From Euryodendron excelsum (lineage: Eukaryota; Streptophyta; Magnoliopsida; Ericales; Pentaphylacaceae): 64,000 nucleotides of DNA. Both the position numbers and the translations under genes were made by a program. The notes beneath the pieces were generated by a model that saw only the letters and a list, made by a program, of their open reading frames with translations, searched no databases and was not told the DNA's origin. The stretch spans positions 38,264,501 to 38,328,500 of the forward strand of contig CM065394.1 of NCBI GenBank assembly GCA_033060915.1, written 5' to 3'. This document shows, in pieces, positions 23,666 through 56,571 of the stretch (the stretch's first letter is position 1; the number at the start of each line of letters is the position of its first letter).

Positions 23666-25309
23666 TCTATATTGACAAAGCTTCTTCCAGATTCAAGAAC
23701 TAGTCATAAGATTTTGACACTTGCCATGCAAGAACAGCTGTGCTGTAAAACAAAACGTTAGATTTTTTTTAAGTAGGGGGACAGGCAAATATTTTTCGTA
23801 TGCAAAAGTGAAAGCTTGCAAGACCAGTTGCAGACATGTTGTTTGGCAATGGATGAAGATCTACGAAGCGGGGCCTGGCCTAGCTGCCTTTTCTTTCCAC
23901 TGCCGTAAGCATGCATGAGTGATCTATCTTTTTCCTAAAAGCTGCAAATGCTATGCTATAGAGAGAAACCTAGTGAAGTGTGAGGATACTGTGGTGATGT
24001 CTTTCGCGCTAGCTTTTCACAGTACGGTTGATTGAACCATGCAAGCAGCCCGTGCTACATTGGTCAAATGCATGTAGTGATGAATGAATTGAGTTATTGG
24101 AAAAAGAAGGATAAAGATTAAAGGTTAATACTACATAATTAAAAAATTTATACAAAATTTTAATACAAAATAGTGATTAAATGTATGAACAAGTCTTTTA
24201 TAAAACATAATATCTATTCTGATATAAATTTTAATTATAAAATTTTTATTATCACATCATTTTGATAGAACTACAAATATTTGGCCTATTGATATATCAT
24301 ATCTACATTTTTTTTCCTATCACAATTTTTCTTATAAGTTTTTCTATTTTGTAGCAAATTCAATACTATCTAACCATTAAATTTTTTTTCCCATTGTAGT
24401 ATGATTTTCTCAAAGGCTAGCATTTTTCTAACTTGTATGTTTGCTTTATTAATCAAAGTATTATTTTGCATACTCTATATTTGGGTTTGCATTTATTCCA
24501 CCTTTTTTTCCCTTCAAAATCTCGCAATGGCGAGACCACAATTAAGTAGTAACCCTTTTGAGATATATACATTTTTTATTTGTACAATGGAGGGCTAAAT
24601 TCCCGGTGGAGGGAAGAGTGAGTCCAACCCAAAACATCTTGAAAATAAATAAATAACTTTCGTGTTTACCTTTATAACTTGGCAACCTGGTCAAGAGATT
24701 TATCTCTCAAAATTCTCTAGTTCAGACACAGATGACTTACTTTTAACCAGACTAGAGAAGGGATTACTTGAGGTGAGTATAAGCTGGCTCGAACACCCCT
24801 AACAGCATAATAAAAAAGAAAAGAAAAAGCTAGCTTAAATGGTCCAAAAAAAATTTATTTTTTCTTTGAAAGCACCAAATCCAACCCAAACCGTTATGGT
24901 CAGATTTATTTTGGTAACATATAAACTTTGCAAGAACATCTCAAAAATTTAGATCAAATTTTGCAAGAGAGTTAGGAAGTTCAAAAATACCAATTACCAA
25001 GATGATATCAGTTAAATACTTACATCCAGAGAAAAGCCCGCTTCAGGTGGGTTCCCTAATGTTGGGCGTGTAGGCCCAAAAATTAGATGTAACATAGGAC
25101 AGTTTTTTCGTTGGGTTGGATAGCTTCCGACCCGTATGCCCTACTCTAAATGGCCTGAATCACCGGTTCTACTCAGTCTCTGCACTCCGCCATAGTTGAT
25201 AGTTGTCTTGCTTCGCAAGAAGGGTTCATTCAGAAAATCACATTAAAGAGCTTCTCTCTCTCTTTCCCAAATCTCCAGTTTCTCTCTCTCTCTCTGCTGA
25301 CACAAATCA
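23666..25309. other. Intergenic region upstream of proteasome alpha-5
   Basis: AT-rich, with an element around 24,120-24,270 whose motifs (ATAATTAAAAAATTTATAC, TTTTAATTATAAAA, ATCACATCATTTT) recur in part near 49,630-49,700, 50,420 and 52,225. The last ~100 bp contain CT-rich tracts (25,252-25,295) typical of a plant 5' UTR or promoter. No gene was recognised. Confidence 0.55.
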
Positions 25310-25461
25310 GTGAGTTGTATTCACTATTGATTACACACTTGAACTTGTTATCGTGTGTACATATGTATATGTATTGCTTTACTCATCACTCTTTTGAGTT
25401 TATAAATCGCATAAATTCATACATTTCCTTCTTTACATATCATGTTGTTTGGTTTGACCAG
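25310..25461 (+). other. Probable 5'-UTR intron of proteasome alpha-5 gene
   Basis: A GTGAGT donor at 25,310 and a TTGACCAG acceptor ending at 25,461 bracket a T-rich stretch directly upstream of the start ATG (25,490). This is inferred from splice consensus only. Confidence 0.4.
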
Positions 25462-25489
25462 ATTCTAGCGTTTTTTGGTCGAATCGAAG

Positions 25490-31084
<5,595 letters not shown>

Positions 31085-34000
31085 GAAGAAAATCCCATCA
31101 ATATCTTCCAGTCATTGCTTGTGCTTTTAATTACAGTTATGCATGTATACGATCTATATTACTTTGTTGGGAGTTTGTTTTATTTTCTTCTAGTATTGGA
31201 TTTTGTTAGTCAACTATGTTCACTGCCATGCTAAATTCTGATGATTGCTGGCTTCTATTGTGGGAAGCACAAACACGAAAATGCTGTTTGTCGCATTGAA
31301 ACATACTTGAATCCAAGTGTACGGCATGTGACTTAATAGTCTTATCCTTTGGAGTAATTGGAATGGACTAGACTAGAAATATCTTTTTATTTTTATTTTC
31401 AAATTATCCCAGAAACGGCAATGAAATATTTGCGTCATGGCTTAGCACAGGATTATTTTTTTGAAGGCCGAACTTATTGTGTGGAATGTGGGAGTATCTG
31501 GGATTCAATATCAAAATTCTTATGCTTGTACTGGTTCCTGGAATTCATTTAGGCTAGATATGGGATCAGGGGAGGATATTAGTCCCCTGTACTTTGTGGT
31601 AGATTTCAGCTTGTGAAATCCTCTATAACCTGAATTTTGCAGCCAAACTTTTGAAAACTTTTCCGTTTCGAAGTGCTGACAATTTTTGTTTTTGGTTGTG
31701 TCATAGGTGTGTTTTTGTTTGTTGTTTTTTATGGTCTAATGATAACATTTATAGATTATCGTTCGTACCAGACCAATGTTTTAGAATCAGAAAATACATA
31801 TATGTTAGTGTTTTTTTATGTTTTTTATTTTAAAAAAATAAAAAATAAAAACAGAAAACGGAAACTAAACGGACTAAGCTTACTAGAAATGCTGGTACGC
31901 TGTCATCTTTTTATCAAACTAAATAGGCACTTCATCTTTTCCAAGAATCCAGATTACACTCGAAATACTTCCAACTAAAAAACCAATTAGAAAGAAAAAT
32001 TTATGCGCTCACATATATATATAAACTAGTGTGCTCTGCACGTGCCGATTAATAGAATGCAGAATTTATACATAATATTACTTGTCAAAATATTACAAAT
32101 TAGCAAATATAATAAACAAAATGTTTCATTGAGTAATACTATTCAATTACTAATCATAATGCAACAGAAAAGCCAATAAATAGAAATTGTTTTCAAGTTG
32201 TCTTCCAGCTCATTGAAACTTCCTGCACAAGGTACACAACATTATGCATAAGCTTTATCTATATTAAAAATTGATACAAATTGTCAGCATGTGAACTTGT
32301 ACCTCCAATGTTTTACCCATAAATATATTACATATGTATTTTCATGGTGTTTACAGACCCCTGCATAGGGAAGACTTCGGCATGACTTTCACATGGTTGT
32401 CAATTGAGTCAGGTAATTTTGCTAACTTTAAGAGAGAATATACTCAACATTTTTGTGGCGGTGAAATTTCCATATGTGGAAGAAAAAGAAAATCAGCATA
32501 TGGAATCATATATATATATATATATATATAAAGTTATGTTTGTCCTCATATTTTATCTCTCTTACGTGATGCTATAAATACTCTGATACTTTAAAATGTC
32601 ACGTTATAAAGGCAATAGCTTATATAACTATTGAACCCATTCTATTTAGTTTATATAAGATAAGATATATGTGTATATTTATTCGTGAAGGACTCTTCTT
32701 GGATAGACTCATCAAATAGATAATCTTCCACCTCATTTTTTTGTTCTGATAAAATTAAATTTCCTTATAAGCAAATAGTTTCGACCATTCAACGAGCCGG
32801 ATTCCTTAACTATTACTCTTTTATGGAACTCAATATTTTGGGATTAAGTTAAACAAAAAAGAAATATATTTTTGAGTTTTATTAAACTACTTATAATAAC
32901 ATATATAGTATTATATTATTCACGTAATAACTTTCTTCACTAACAAAAGTGATCTCCATTATTGGTAAGGTTTAATAATAAAACTACATTATTCGTAATC
33001 TCCATTATTTCTAATCATGCTCTTGGTTCATTTTGTTTTTTTGTTTTTTTTCAAAAGTTAGTCTATTGCCTACTTTCACAACAAAGTTCATCTCCAATTC
33101 AGATAAAATTTAAGAAAGATATTTTTTTGTATGCTCTTTGCGTTATATATATGTTAATCTTGATGATCAAGTCAATTGAATAATTGAGAACGCAATAAAA
33201 CTTTATCAGCATTCATTAGGGGTAAATATTAGATATGAACATTGTCTATATATGATGTAAGCTTTAATAATCATTATATATTTGAATAAAGCATGCATAT
33301 GGATGTGGGGCTATTAAGGAAATTGGATGATCCAGGAAGTTAAAAGTTGAAACCCATGTTGTTTACTATAGGACGAAAAATCGATTATTGGTAATAATAA
33401 GTTTAAATTTAATCGGTCATACTTAAGGTTTACCCACCTAATTCATAATATTTTAGTAGCTATCTGACACTGGCAATGGCTAGGTAGGCAAATGATATCG
33501 AACGGGGGTATTAGGTGAGGCCTAAGGTAAGGAGGAAAAGAAAACGATGGAGTGTGGGTTAGAATGATGTTGGTCACTCTGTTTATGTCCAGCAAAGGCG
33601 GGGTTGACAGTATCAAATGAACTTCTTAAACTAATTTTTGCTTCTTGAACCAAGAGTTGAAGAAGACAATGAAAAACAGCTTTCTCAATTTTCAGTAAAC
33701 AAGTATTAAATAAAAAGATTTGTCACTTTTTTTTTAGCCTTTTAGTTTCTATGAGTACTTTTATTTTTTTTGAACATTTTATTACCACAAGACAGATTAA
33801 GATTGTCAAGTTTAAATTGTATCCATAATTATTTTAGATTTTGAATTAATTATTTATAATATTTTTATTGTAAATTTAAACGAGCTTTACTTCTCATTCA
33901 CTTCACGGATTAACACCTAGTTTACTAAATTAAAACTTTGTTGCTTTGCTAATTCTTTAAGGCAGCAACCTCATTCTTCTAAGGCATTTGAAATCCGTAT

Positions 34001-34447
34001 GGCAGTGAGAACAGGCGGTCATGATCATTTGGACGATGGAAGGATGGTTAGGCGGTGAGTGGATAAAAAATGAAAGCAAAATTACTAATATAATGGAAGT
34101 ATAGTCAATTCCGTCTCCATTCATGGAGATGACATCATGGTGAATAAAAAAATGCAAAGCTTTCATGGAGCTGACATCATGGTGTTGTGGGTGAGTTTGT
34201 GGAATCATCCGGCATTTGATGGACAAAACAGTAATTTTACCAAGGCAGATGGGAATGAATAAAGTAACCGATTGGGGGAGTGGGGCCCACTTTGTAGACT
34301 GCCAGGCTTTGGACAACATTAAATTATTTGGGCAAAGGGCAAATATGTAATTCAAGATCCGGAGAAAAATGCGGTGCTTCTTCCCGCTTTTATAATAGGT
34401 AATGGATATCTGAAGGCAATGTGGTATTCAAAGAAACTGAATAATAT
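31085..34447. other. AT-rich intergenic region between convergent genes
   Basis: It starts with the alpha-5 3' UTR. The rest is AT-rich with a TA microsatellite near 32,510-32,530 and several poly-T or poly-A tracts. ORFs are short and without recognisable domains, including a 132-codon minus-strand ORF at 33,957-34,355. No gene is supported. Confidence 0.6.
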
Positions 34448-34915
34448 GGGTCCATTTGGTAAATATTTTTTATTTTTTATTTTTTTAAAATAAAAAATAT
34501 AAAAATATTAAAATAAGTGTGTTTTCTGTTTTTAAAATATTAATCTGATACTGTTAACAAAACAGTAATTTACAAATGTCATTATTAAATATAAAAAACA
34601 AAAAATAAAAACACACCTATCGTACACAATAAAAAATAAAAATTGACAGCACTTCTAAAAAGATCCTCAGTTTATTGTTTTTATTTTTTGTTTTTTTAAC
34701 AAAAATGAAAATAGTATTTGTTTAAAATTTTTTTTAGTTGTTTATAAAATTCAAAAATAAAAAACTAAAAACACTAAAATGAATGTGCTCTCTCTTACCA
34801 AAATATTAATCTAGTACTATAATAATTTACAAATGTTCAATCACCAGACTACAAAAAATAAGCAGTAAAAATATACAATAAAAAATAAAAATTAACAGAA
34901 TTACCAAACAGGCCC
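34448..34915. mobile_element. MITE-like element with terminal inverted repeats
   Basis: The left end GGGTCCATTTGGTAA and the right end, read on the minus strand as GGGCCTGTTTGGTAA, form a 15-bp imperfect inverted repeat around 468 bp of A/T-rich non-coding DNA. The interior looks like two diverged halves (AATATTAATCTRGTACT and AATTTACAAATGT occur in both). Flanking TAT (left) and TAA (right) could be a mutated 3-bp target duplication of PIF/Harbinger (Tourist) type. The superfamily is inferred, not shown. Confidence 0.6.
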
Positions 34916-35084
34916 TAAACATTTCTGATTGTAACAAGGTAGGGAAGATACTTTGCAGCTTGCAAACTTATTTTTATAAGAAATCACAATTTGACTACCA
35001 GCAAATTGTCCTCCCTATGCAAGGTGAAAAAGAACAAAGGAAAAATCCTTCAACATGAACATGAACATGAACGCATATATCCTA

Positions 35085-35134
35085 ATGGTACAATCGAACA
35101 GTCATCAAATTCATCGATAAATCCTTTATGGAAG
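35085..35134. repeat. Partial duplicate of the alanine aminotransferase terminal exon
   Basis: This segment repeats, with substitutions and a small gap, the sequence at 35,188-35,245, which spans the last coding codons, the stop codon and adjoining 3' UTR of the aminotransferase gene. It lies about 55 bp beyond the stop, inside the presumed 3' UTR. Confidence 0.75.
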
Positions 35135-35208
35135 TCAACGCATATATATCTTAGTAACCTCTCTAGGGTAGGATTTGGATGATGTGAATGGTACAATCGA
35201 TCAGTCGA

Positions 35209-50219
<15,011 letters not shown>

Positions 50220-51118
50220 TGAATCGGCAGAAGAAGAAAAAGGAAAATGTGTACAGGTCAACCAAAAAAAATAACAGAGAGAGAAGAAGAAGAAGAAGAA
50301 GAAGAAGAAGAGAGTCTAATAAGTCTGCAAAGAGGAGGAAGATAGGACTGCCGCTGCAACAAGGCCGTATAAATAGTAGCGGTCGTAGACTTGTTGATGT
50401 GATTTTTGGCTTGAGCTGTACAATTAAAAAATTTATATAAAATATATCATCAAAATAATGTGTAATTTATTGGCTACAAATTTCCGCATTGCCAATTTGC
50501 ACTTGTAAATTTAAGGAGGGCGATGGATGTCTACTCGCTTTGAGAATCAATTTCAAACTTCCAAAACCCCCCGGAAACCCGTTGCTCCCCCTCACTGTTT
50601 TTGACCTTTTTGCCGGCCAGCCTCGCGCATTCTCAGAAAATTGCAGTGGGCCACAAAACAAAACGCCCGGGCTAATAGATTTCGAAGTTAAGACTTTTTG
50701 GAGGCTTGTTGTGCAAGTATAATTTTATTTCGTTTAACCAAATTTTTTCCCCACTTGCAACTTCTTGCGGGCACATGAAAGCGACATTGAATCCGTCATA
50801 TGAAAGCGACAGCAATATAAACCTTTCATTGAATAACAAGTATACCCGAAAGGATATTACACCCGGGTCAGTTGTAACTTACCTCTTGTGAATCCTTTAA
50901 TCTTAAAATGGGTGATTTACCAATTATCAAGTTGAAAAGGAGATTAGTCGAGTTGTGTGTAAGTTGATTCGGACCCTCCTAATTGCATAACTCAAAAAAA
51001 AAAAAAAATTACAACTCACAAATGAGGCCTGGTTTCTGGTGGGCCAATCACTGTCGTCTATTGTAGAATATTACAGCTCACGGCAATTTTAGATCGTAAG
51101 GATGAATCAAATACCACA
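50220..51118. other. Alanine aminotransferase 5' region and intergenic DNA
   Basis: It contains the aminotransferase 5' UTR, with a GAA/TTC microsatellite at about 50,281-50,313, and a TATA-like stretch TATTTATAC (minus strand, ~50,369-50,377) about 150 bp above the start codon, a possible promoter. Beyond 50,480 is unassigned sequence up to the 3' end of the pectinesterase pseudogene. Confidence 0.45.
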
Positions 51119-51136
51119 TTATCTCTGATAGCAACT

Positions 51137-51232
51137 CACTGCTGTCTTTGAAAGATTGGACTGTGAACTTGGAGGCCACTCACTGCTGTCTACGAAAGAT
51201 TGGACTGTGAACTTGGAGGCCTGGTTTGCAGT
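51137..51232 (-). repeat. ~48-bp tandem duplication at the 3' end of the PME pseudogene
   Basis: CACTGCTGTCT followed by GAAAGATTGGACTGTGAAC and TTGGAGGCC occurs twice in tandem. It duplicates the codons of the conserved C-terminal FTVQSFVDSSEW stretch. Confidence 0.9.
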
Positions 51233-51659
51233 GATCCTAGACTTATATCCAGCCCATTTAACCTGTTTGTCCAAGCTTGATCCCGGTCCAATATTTTGAT
51301 ACTCAGCATAGAATATGGTTTTTGGTCGGGTTAACATTGCTGACACATGGGTACCAGCCAGAAGGGTTCGAGAACGGGCCAATATTAGACTGTATGATGA
51401 CTGTGGTAGAGTAATTCTTCCGAGGCCTGCCAAGTGTCACAAGCTGCCCTTCCAAGGCCTGCCAAGGTATGCTGGAGCTGTGAGGATATCTAGAGGGGAC
51501 ACAACACACTTCTGTATAGAAATGCCGGTATTCCGATTCATGTCCTCCTTCCCTTGAGCTATTATGGTGACGAATTGGTTGGACAGAGGTTGTCTGGGCT
51601 GGATGTTGTAGTTTTGGAAGACGACAGCAGCTTATCCAATGGTGGAACTATGTAGAGAT

Positions 51660-51915
51660 CAAGGGGTGGCAGTTCCCTTGGATTTTTGAAATTGTACTTG
51701 GACTCCATAGTTTTTACATATTTATGGTAAAGATTAGTGCTTTGACCTTAGGTTTAAAATTTTTATTTATATCCCACAATTTTTTTAATTTTTAGGATAA
51801 GAATTTAAGTATTAATATTCTAAAATCCAAAAATAATTTCCTTCAATCCTCGAAGTTTCAAAATTTTTTACCTTAACCCTCCTTAAAAAAATTTCTGAGT
51901 CCGTCCTTTTGCGTT
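51660..51915. mobile_element. ~250-bp insertion in PME exon 2, unclassified
   Basis: Homology to the pectinesterase catalytic domain breaks off on one side after codons for GTIAFIF and resumes with AAVVFQNYNIQ. The intervening AT-rich DNA includes TGGCAGTTCCCTTGGAT and CTGAGTCCGTCC, motifs I associate with dispersed plant repeats. No terminal repeats could be fixed. The edges are approximate. Confidence 0.5.
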
Positions 51916-52130
51916 TTCAAATATGAAGGCAATGGTGCCGGTTATGTCACAGTCACAATAGAATTGGCGGTTGGAATAGGCATAAAGGGTGTCTTGGAAA
52001 GCATTGAAAGAGCACCAGTAGAACACGGACTTATCAGACCCGGACTAGAAGACCACGGCTTGGAGCATCTTTGTTCCAGCTGTGTTCCTAAACCCCATTT
52101 CTTTTGCAATGAAGCCCCTTCCTACAATGG

Positions 52131-52883
52131 CTGGTAACCCCATGCATACAAATATGTAAGTTGATAGTTTCCTTGACATAGTTGATCTTTGTATGCACAA
52201 TTTATTCAACTAGACCACTTACAGCTAGTTAATACTATATAATTAAAAAATTTATACATAATTTATTATTAAATGATGTGCTTGAATAAGAATCATTCAC
52301 TTTAAAACAAAACACTCATCATCATGACTCTTGACTACAAAATATCATTGTCACATTATTAAGGCGGAATTTTTTGAATAAATTTCCTATAAGAATAAAA
52401 AAAACTCTTTACAGATTTAGACAATGTCAATTTGGTGCAGCTTAAACATCTACCTTTTTCTATTTTACTTTTTGGGCTTATAAGTAAAAAGTCAAATTTT
52501 TTAAATTTTTTCGCTTTCATAAGCTAAGATAAATGAAAAAGCAAAAATAATTGATTATTTACTAATAAGTAAAAAAAAAAACTTGAAAAAAACTTTACCA
52601 AACAGCCTTTTAATATTCAATCTAACGAGTAATTACTTAGAAAAATATTATTTTTTTAGAAAAAAATTTCTACAAAAATTTATAGCAGGATAGAATAATG
52701 AAACAATGATATCTTATAATGACAAATGTTAATATGTACCCTTAAGACATATTTTAAGTTTATTTTGTCTAATTGTACAATACGCTTGAAAACTGAAACT
52801 ATCAGAAATTATAATTTTTTTAGACAAAATAAGCTTAAAAATACATGTTAGCAAGACCCTTTTTTGTTTTTTTGGGTGCAAAG
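52131..52883. other. Left part of the PME pseudogene intron
   Basis: AT-rich intronic DNA between the exon-2 acceptor and the Gypsy element. It contains a segment near 52,225-52,360 related to repeats at 24,120 and 49,630. No gene was seen. Confidence 0.6.
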
Positions 52884-53555
52884 TGTCACGAGCTACCCTT
52901 CAAGGCCAGGCCCATACCCTTATTTTCCAGTCTCATGTCAACTCTGTCATGTCTGTACATATTGTATAAAGTATAGAAATGTAAGTTTGGAGTCGGATGC
53001 ACGCGTAGATTTTCCCATGTCAAGGTGTGTGGCATCCAAGTTAGTCTTGTCCTAGCCCTATCGAGAAGAGGTGTTGTAATTTTTTCGAAAGGCTAGAAAA
53101 TTAGTTTAGGGTCATATGTAGATGTATGTAAAAGGATTTTGTCAAATTCCTTGTAAATATTTTTATAGACCTATTATGACTCCTCAAGGGGGTGTAATGT
53201 TTACTTATATCAGTTTAGAAATGGCTTAAAAAGCATATATAGGGGAGGATAGTAAGGTGAGTCCAAGTCCGTAGTTGTTGGTTGTTGGCAAACTAAACTC
53301 CCCATCTAATTGTAGTCTGGAATTGCTTTGTATATGCAATAAAAGTGATCTTATTGCTTGCAAATTTTGTGCCCATTGCCTTCGTTGTTGCTTTAAACGT
53401 TCTTAGCTTGTTGCTTCCAAATTGCTTACTTGTGCACCTTCGGGTGTGTGTGTGTTGGCTTTCATTTGTGAGGTGCCCCTTTGGCTGGCTTGTCTGGTGC
53501 CGCCCACGACAAGTGCCACACGGCCTAATTCACTTGAAAGTGTCGGACCGTGACA
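52884..53555 (+). repeat. 5' LTR of the Gypsy element
   Basis: 672 bp, TG...CA ends. About a dozen differences from the 3' LTR are visible in the first ~250 bp, fewer afterwards. Confidence 0.95.
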
Positions 53556-53557
53556 TT

Positions 53558-53569
53558 TGGTATCAGAGC
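53558..53569 (+). other. Primer-binding site (initiator tRNA-Met type)
   Basis: TGGTATCAGAGC, two bases after the 5' LTR. This is the standard plant LTR-element primer site complementary to the tRNA-Met 3' end. Confidence 0.95.
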
Positions 53570-53598
53570 ATAGTGGTTGCTTGAAGGATCCGAAAACC

Positions 53599-54687
53599 AT
53601 GCCTCCAAAGAAGTCAGCACAAGACCGCCTCGACGAGATAGAGGTGGAAATAGAAAGGCTAAGACGTAAGACGGCGGAAAGCTTGGCTCGGTTCGGTGAT
53701 CGCCTAGACCTAGTGGAAGTAAGCACGGCAACTGATACGCCACGGGCTAGTGCCACCATTGGCGGGCTCGCTGACACGAAAGAGCTTCGGGATGAGGTCA
53801 AAGAGTTGAGAGGCGAGTTGGATGAAATCAACATCAAGCTAAACTTGCTAATGCGGGCGGTCGGTAACTCAGCCCCTCATACCTCAATCTTTGACACGGC
53901 AAAGGTACGCATTCCAGAACCCCGCGCCTACGGTGGAGCATGGGATGCCAAAGAGTTGGAGAACTATCTCTTTGACATGGATCAATATTACAGGGCCGTC
54001 AAGGCCGGCTCGGAAGAGACCAAGGTCACCATGGCTACCATGTATTTGAGCAGTGATGCTAAATTATGGTGGCGCACTAAACATGAAGAAATCCTACAGG
54101 GCCGCTGCATCATTGACACATGGGAAGACTTAAAAAGGGAGTTGAAGGCCCAATTCTTTCCCGAGAACGTCGAGTACATAGCTCGACGCAAGCTTAGAGA
54201 TTTGAAACACACGGGCACTGTGAGGGAATATGTTAAACAATTCTCCAGGCTAATGTTGGGCATTCGGGACATGTCAGAGAAGGATAAAATGTTTTATTTC
54301 TTGGAAGGGCTAAAGCCTTGGGCGCGTGCCGAGCTCCAAAGGCAACGAGTGCAGGACTTGGCATCCGCCCAGGCCGCGGCTGAGCGCCTAACTGACTACA
54401 CCTCCGAAGCTTCGTCCTCCTCCTCAAACAAGAAGAAGGATTCATCGAGTGGGTCAGGTGGAGGCGGTGGAAAGTTTGTTAAGGCAAGCAAGGGACAAAG
54501 TGGGGGAGGCGACAAGGGATCTTCTTCCTCCAAGTTCCAACCAAAGTCCCGGGCGCCCAACATGGCAGGAGATAAGCCCAAGTTTATTAAATGCTTCTTA
54601 TGTAGCGGTCCCCATAGGGTGTCGGAATGCCCTTATAGACAAACATTAAATGCCTTACAAGCTTCTTTGTCTAGTGGTGATGCGTAG
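53599..54687 (+). CDS. Gypsy gag protein (ends at in-frame TAG)
   Basis: 362 codons from the first ATG after the primer site. A charged coiled-coil N terminus is followed by a retrotransposon gag domain (LWWRTKHEEIL, FFPENVEYIARRKLRDL, GTVREYVKQFSRL), a Ser/Gly/Lys-rich linker and a CxxCx3Hx4C zinc knuckle (CFLCSGPHRVSEC). The frame continues in the same phase into the protease after a single TAG at 54,685. The upstream part of the open frame (from 53,557) overlaps the primer site and is not used. Confidence 0.85.
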   Translation: MPPKKSAQDRLDEIEVEIERLRRKTAESLARFGDRLDLVEVSTATDTPRASATIGGLADTKELRDEVKELRGELDEINIKLNLLMRAVGNSAPHTSIFDTAKVRIPEPRAYGGAWDAKELENYLFDMDQYYRAVKAGSEETKVTMATMYLSSDAKLWWRTKHEEILQGRCIIDTWEDLKRELKAQFFPENVEYIARRKLRDLKHTGTVREYVKQFSRLMLGIRDMSEKDKMFYFLEGLKPWARAELQRQRVQDLASAQAAAERLTDYTSEASSSSSNKKKDSSSGSGGGGGKFVKASKGQSGGGDKGSSSSKFQPKSRAPNMAGDKPKFIKCFLCSGPHRVSECPYRQTLNALQASLSSGDA

Positions 54688-56571
54688 GAACCAAACGAAG
54701 AAGAAGAAGTTGAAGGAGCCCTGCGGATGGGTGCCATGCGCTTGCTTAATGCCTTGAAGAAGCAAGCTGAAACAAAGAAGGCCTCGCCCAAAGGCCTAAT
54801 GTTCGTGGATGTGCGCATCAATGGCAAGTTGACTGGGGCCATGATTGACACCGGTGCCATTCACAACTTTGTGTCGGACACGGAGGCTGCACGCTTGGGC
54901 CTAAAGGACTCAAGCAAGATGAAAGCTGTGAACTCGGCAGCTCGGCCCATCCAGGGAGTAGCTAAATCAGTGCCAGTAAAGTTACAGAATTGGGAAGGGC
55001 ATGCCAATTTCACCGCTGTTCCTATGGATGATTTCGAAGTGACTTTGGGCATGGAGTTTCTACGGGACACCAAGGCCATTACAATGCCCTTTGTTAGCTC
55101 ATTGTGCTTAATGGGGGAGGACCCTTGCCTTGTTCCCACCGTGGCTCAATCCTCTAAAGACAAGTTTCTCTCGGCGATGCAACTTAAGAAGGGGGTGAAG
55201 CACGGTGAACCAACATTTGTAGCAGCTTTGTCGGTGAATGAGGAAATGGAACAAGGACCTGTGCCAGCAGCTATCAAAAGGGTTCTACGTGAATTTTTGG
55301 ATGTGATGCCCAAAGAACTGCCCAAAACTCTACCTCCACGGCGCCCGGTGGATCATGAGATTGAGTTGTTGCCAAGGGTAAAGCCTCCTGCTCGTGGGCC
55401 GTATAGAATGGCCCCTCCTGAGCTCGCAGAGCTAAGGAAACAATTAAACGAGTTGATTGAAACGGGCTTCATTCGCCCTTCTAAAGCACCATTTGGAGCC
55501 CCTGTCCTGTTCCAAAAGAAGCACGATGGGAGTCTGCGACTGTGTGTAGACTATCGGGCTCTCAACAAGGTGACGGTGAAGAACAAGTATCCCATCCCAC
55601 TGATCGCAGATCTCTTTGATCAATTGTGCAATGCCAAGTTCTTCACCAAGCTCGATTTGCGGTCGAGCTATTATCAAGTGCGCATAGCGGATGGGGATGA
55701 ACCGAAGACCACTTGTGTGATGCGGTACGGGCCATTTGAGTTCTTGGTGATGCCTTTTGGCTTAACTAACGCCCCAGCCACCTTTTGCACATTGATGAAC
55801 CAAGTGTTTCATGACTACCTGGATAAGTTTGTGGTGGTCTATCTAGATGACATAGTGGTGTACAGCTCTAGCCTCGAGAAGCATGTGGAGCACTTGAGGA
55901 TGGTGTTCAGGAAGCTACGGGATAATCACCTCTATGTCAAGGAAGAGAAGTGCTCCTTTGCACAGGAGCGCATAAAGTTTCTTGGGCACATCATCGCGCA
56001 GGGACATATTCGGATGGACATGGACAAAGTGAAGGCAATTCAGGAATGGAAGACCCCAACTAATGTGTCGGAGCTACGCTCTTTCTTAGGGCTAGCCAAT
56101 TACTATCGGCGGTTCGTTGAAGGGTATTTAAGAAGGGCCGCCCCCTTGACAGACTTGCTGAAGAAAGATAAAGTGTGGGATTGGTCAAGGGAATGCTATG
56201 GAGCCTTTGCTGACCTGAAAGCGGTCGTGATGAGTGATCCAGTCCTGGCCTTACCGGATGTCTCGAAATCCTTTGAAGTACAAACCGATGCTTCGGATTT
56301 CGCCCTTGGTGGAGTGCTACTTCAAGAGGGCCATCCAATTGCTTATGAAAGTCGCAAGCTAAGCGACGCCGAGAAAAGATACACTGCCCAAGAAAAGGAG
56401 CTGCTTGCGGTAGTACATTGCCTTTGGGTGTGGAGGCACTACTTGCTGGGGTCCAAGTTCATAGTGAAGACTGACAACGTGGCCGTTAGCTACTTCTTAA
56501 CTCAGCCCAAATTGACCCCAAAACAGGCTCGTTGGCAAGAGCATCTTGCTGAGTTTGACTTCAACCTATAG
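54688..56571 (+). pseudogene. Gypsy protease, reverse transcriptase and RNase H
   Basis: In frame with gag. The protease active site DTG is at ~54,847. Reverse transcriptase shows [35 protein letters not shown] and the [10 protein letters not shown] box (~55,840). RNase H starts [12 protein letters not shown] and continues to a TAG at 56,569, where one sense codon appears to have become a stop. All catalytic motifs are intact up to that point. Confidence 0.85.

Noticed and set aside
33957..34355. 132-codon minus-strand ORF in intergenic DNA
   Set aside because: Composition is not protein-like, there is no domain, and it contains a repeated segment. Not supported as a gene.
53403..53837. 144-codon minus-strand ORF across the Gypsy LTR and gag
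   Set aside because: It is a shadow of the gag frame and LTR.
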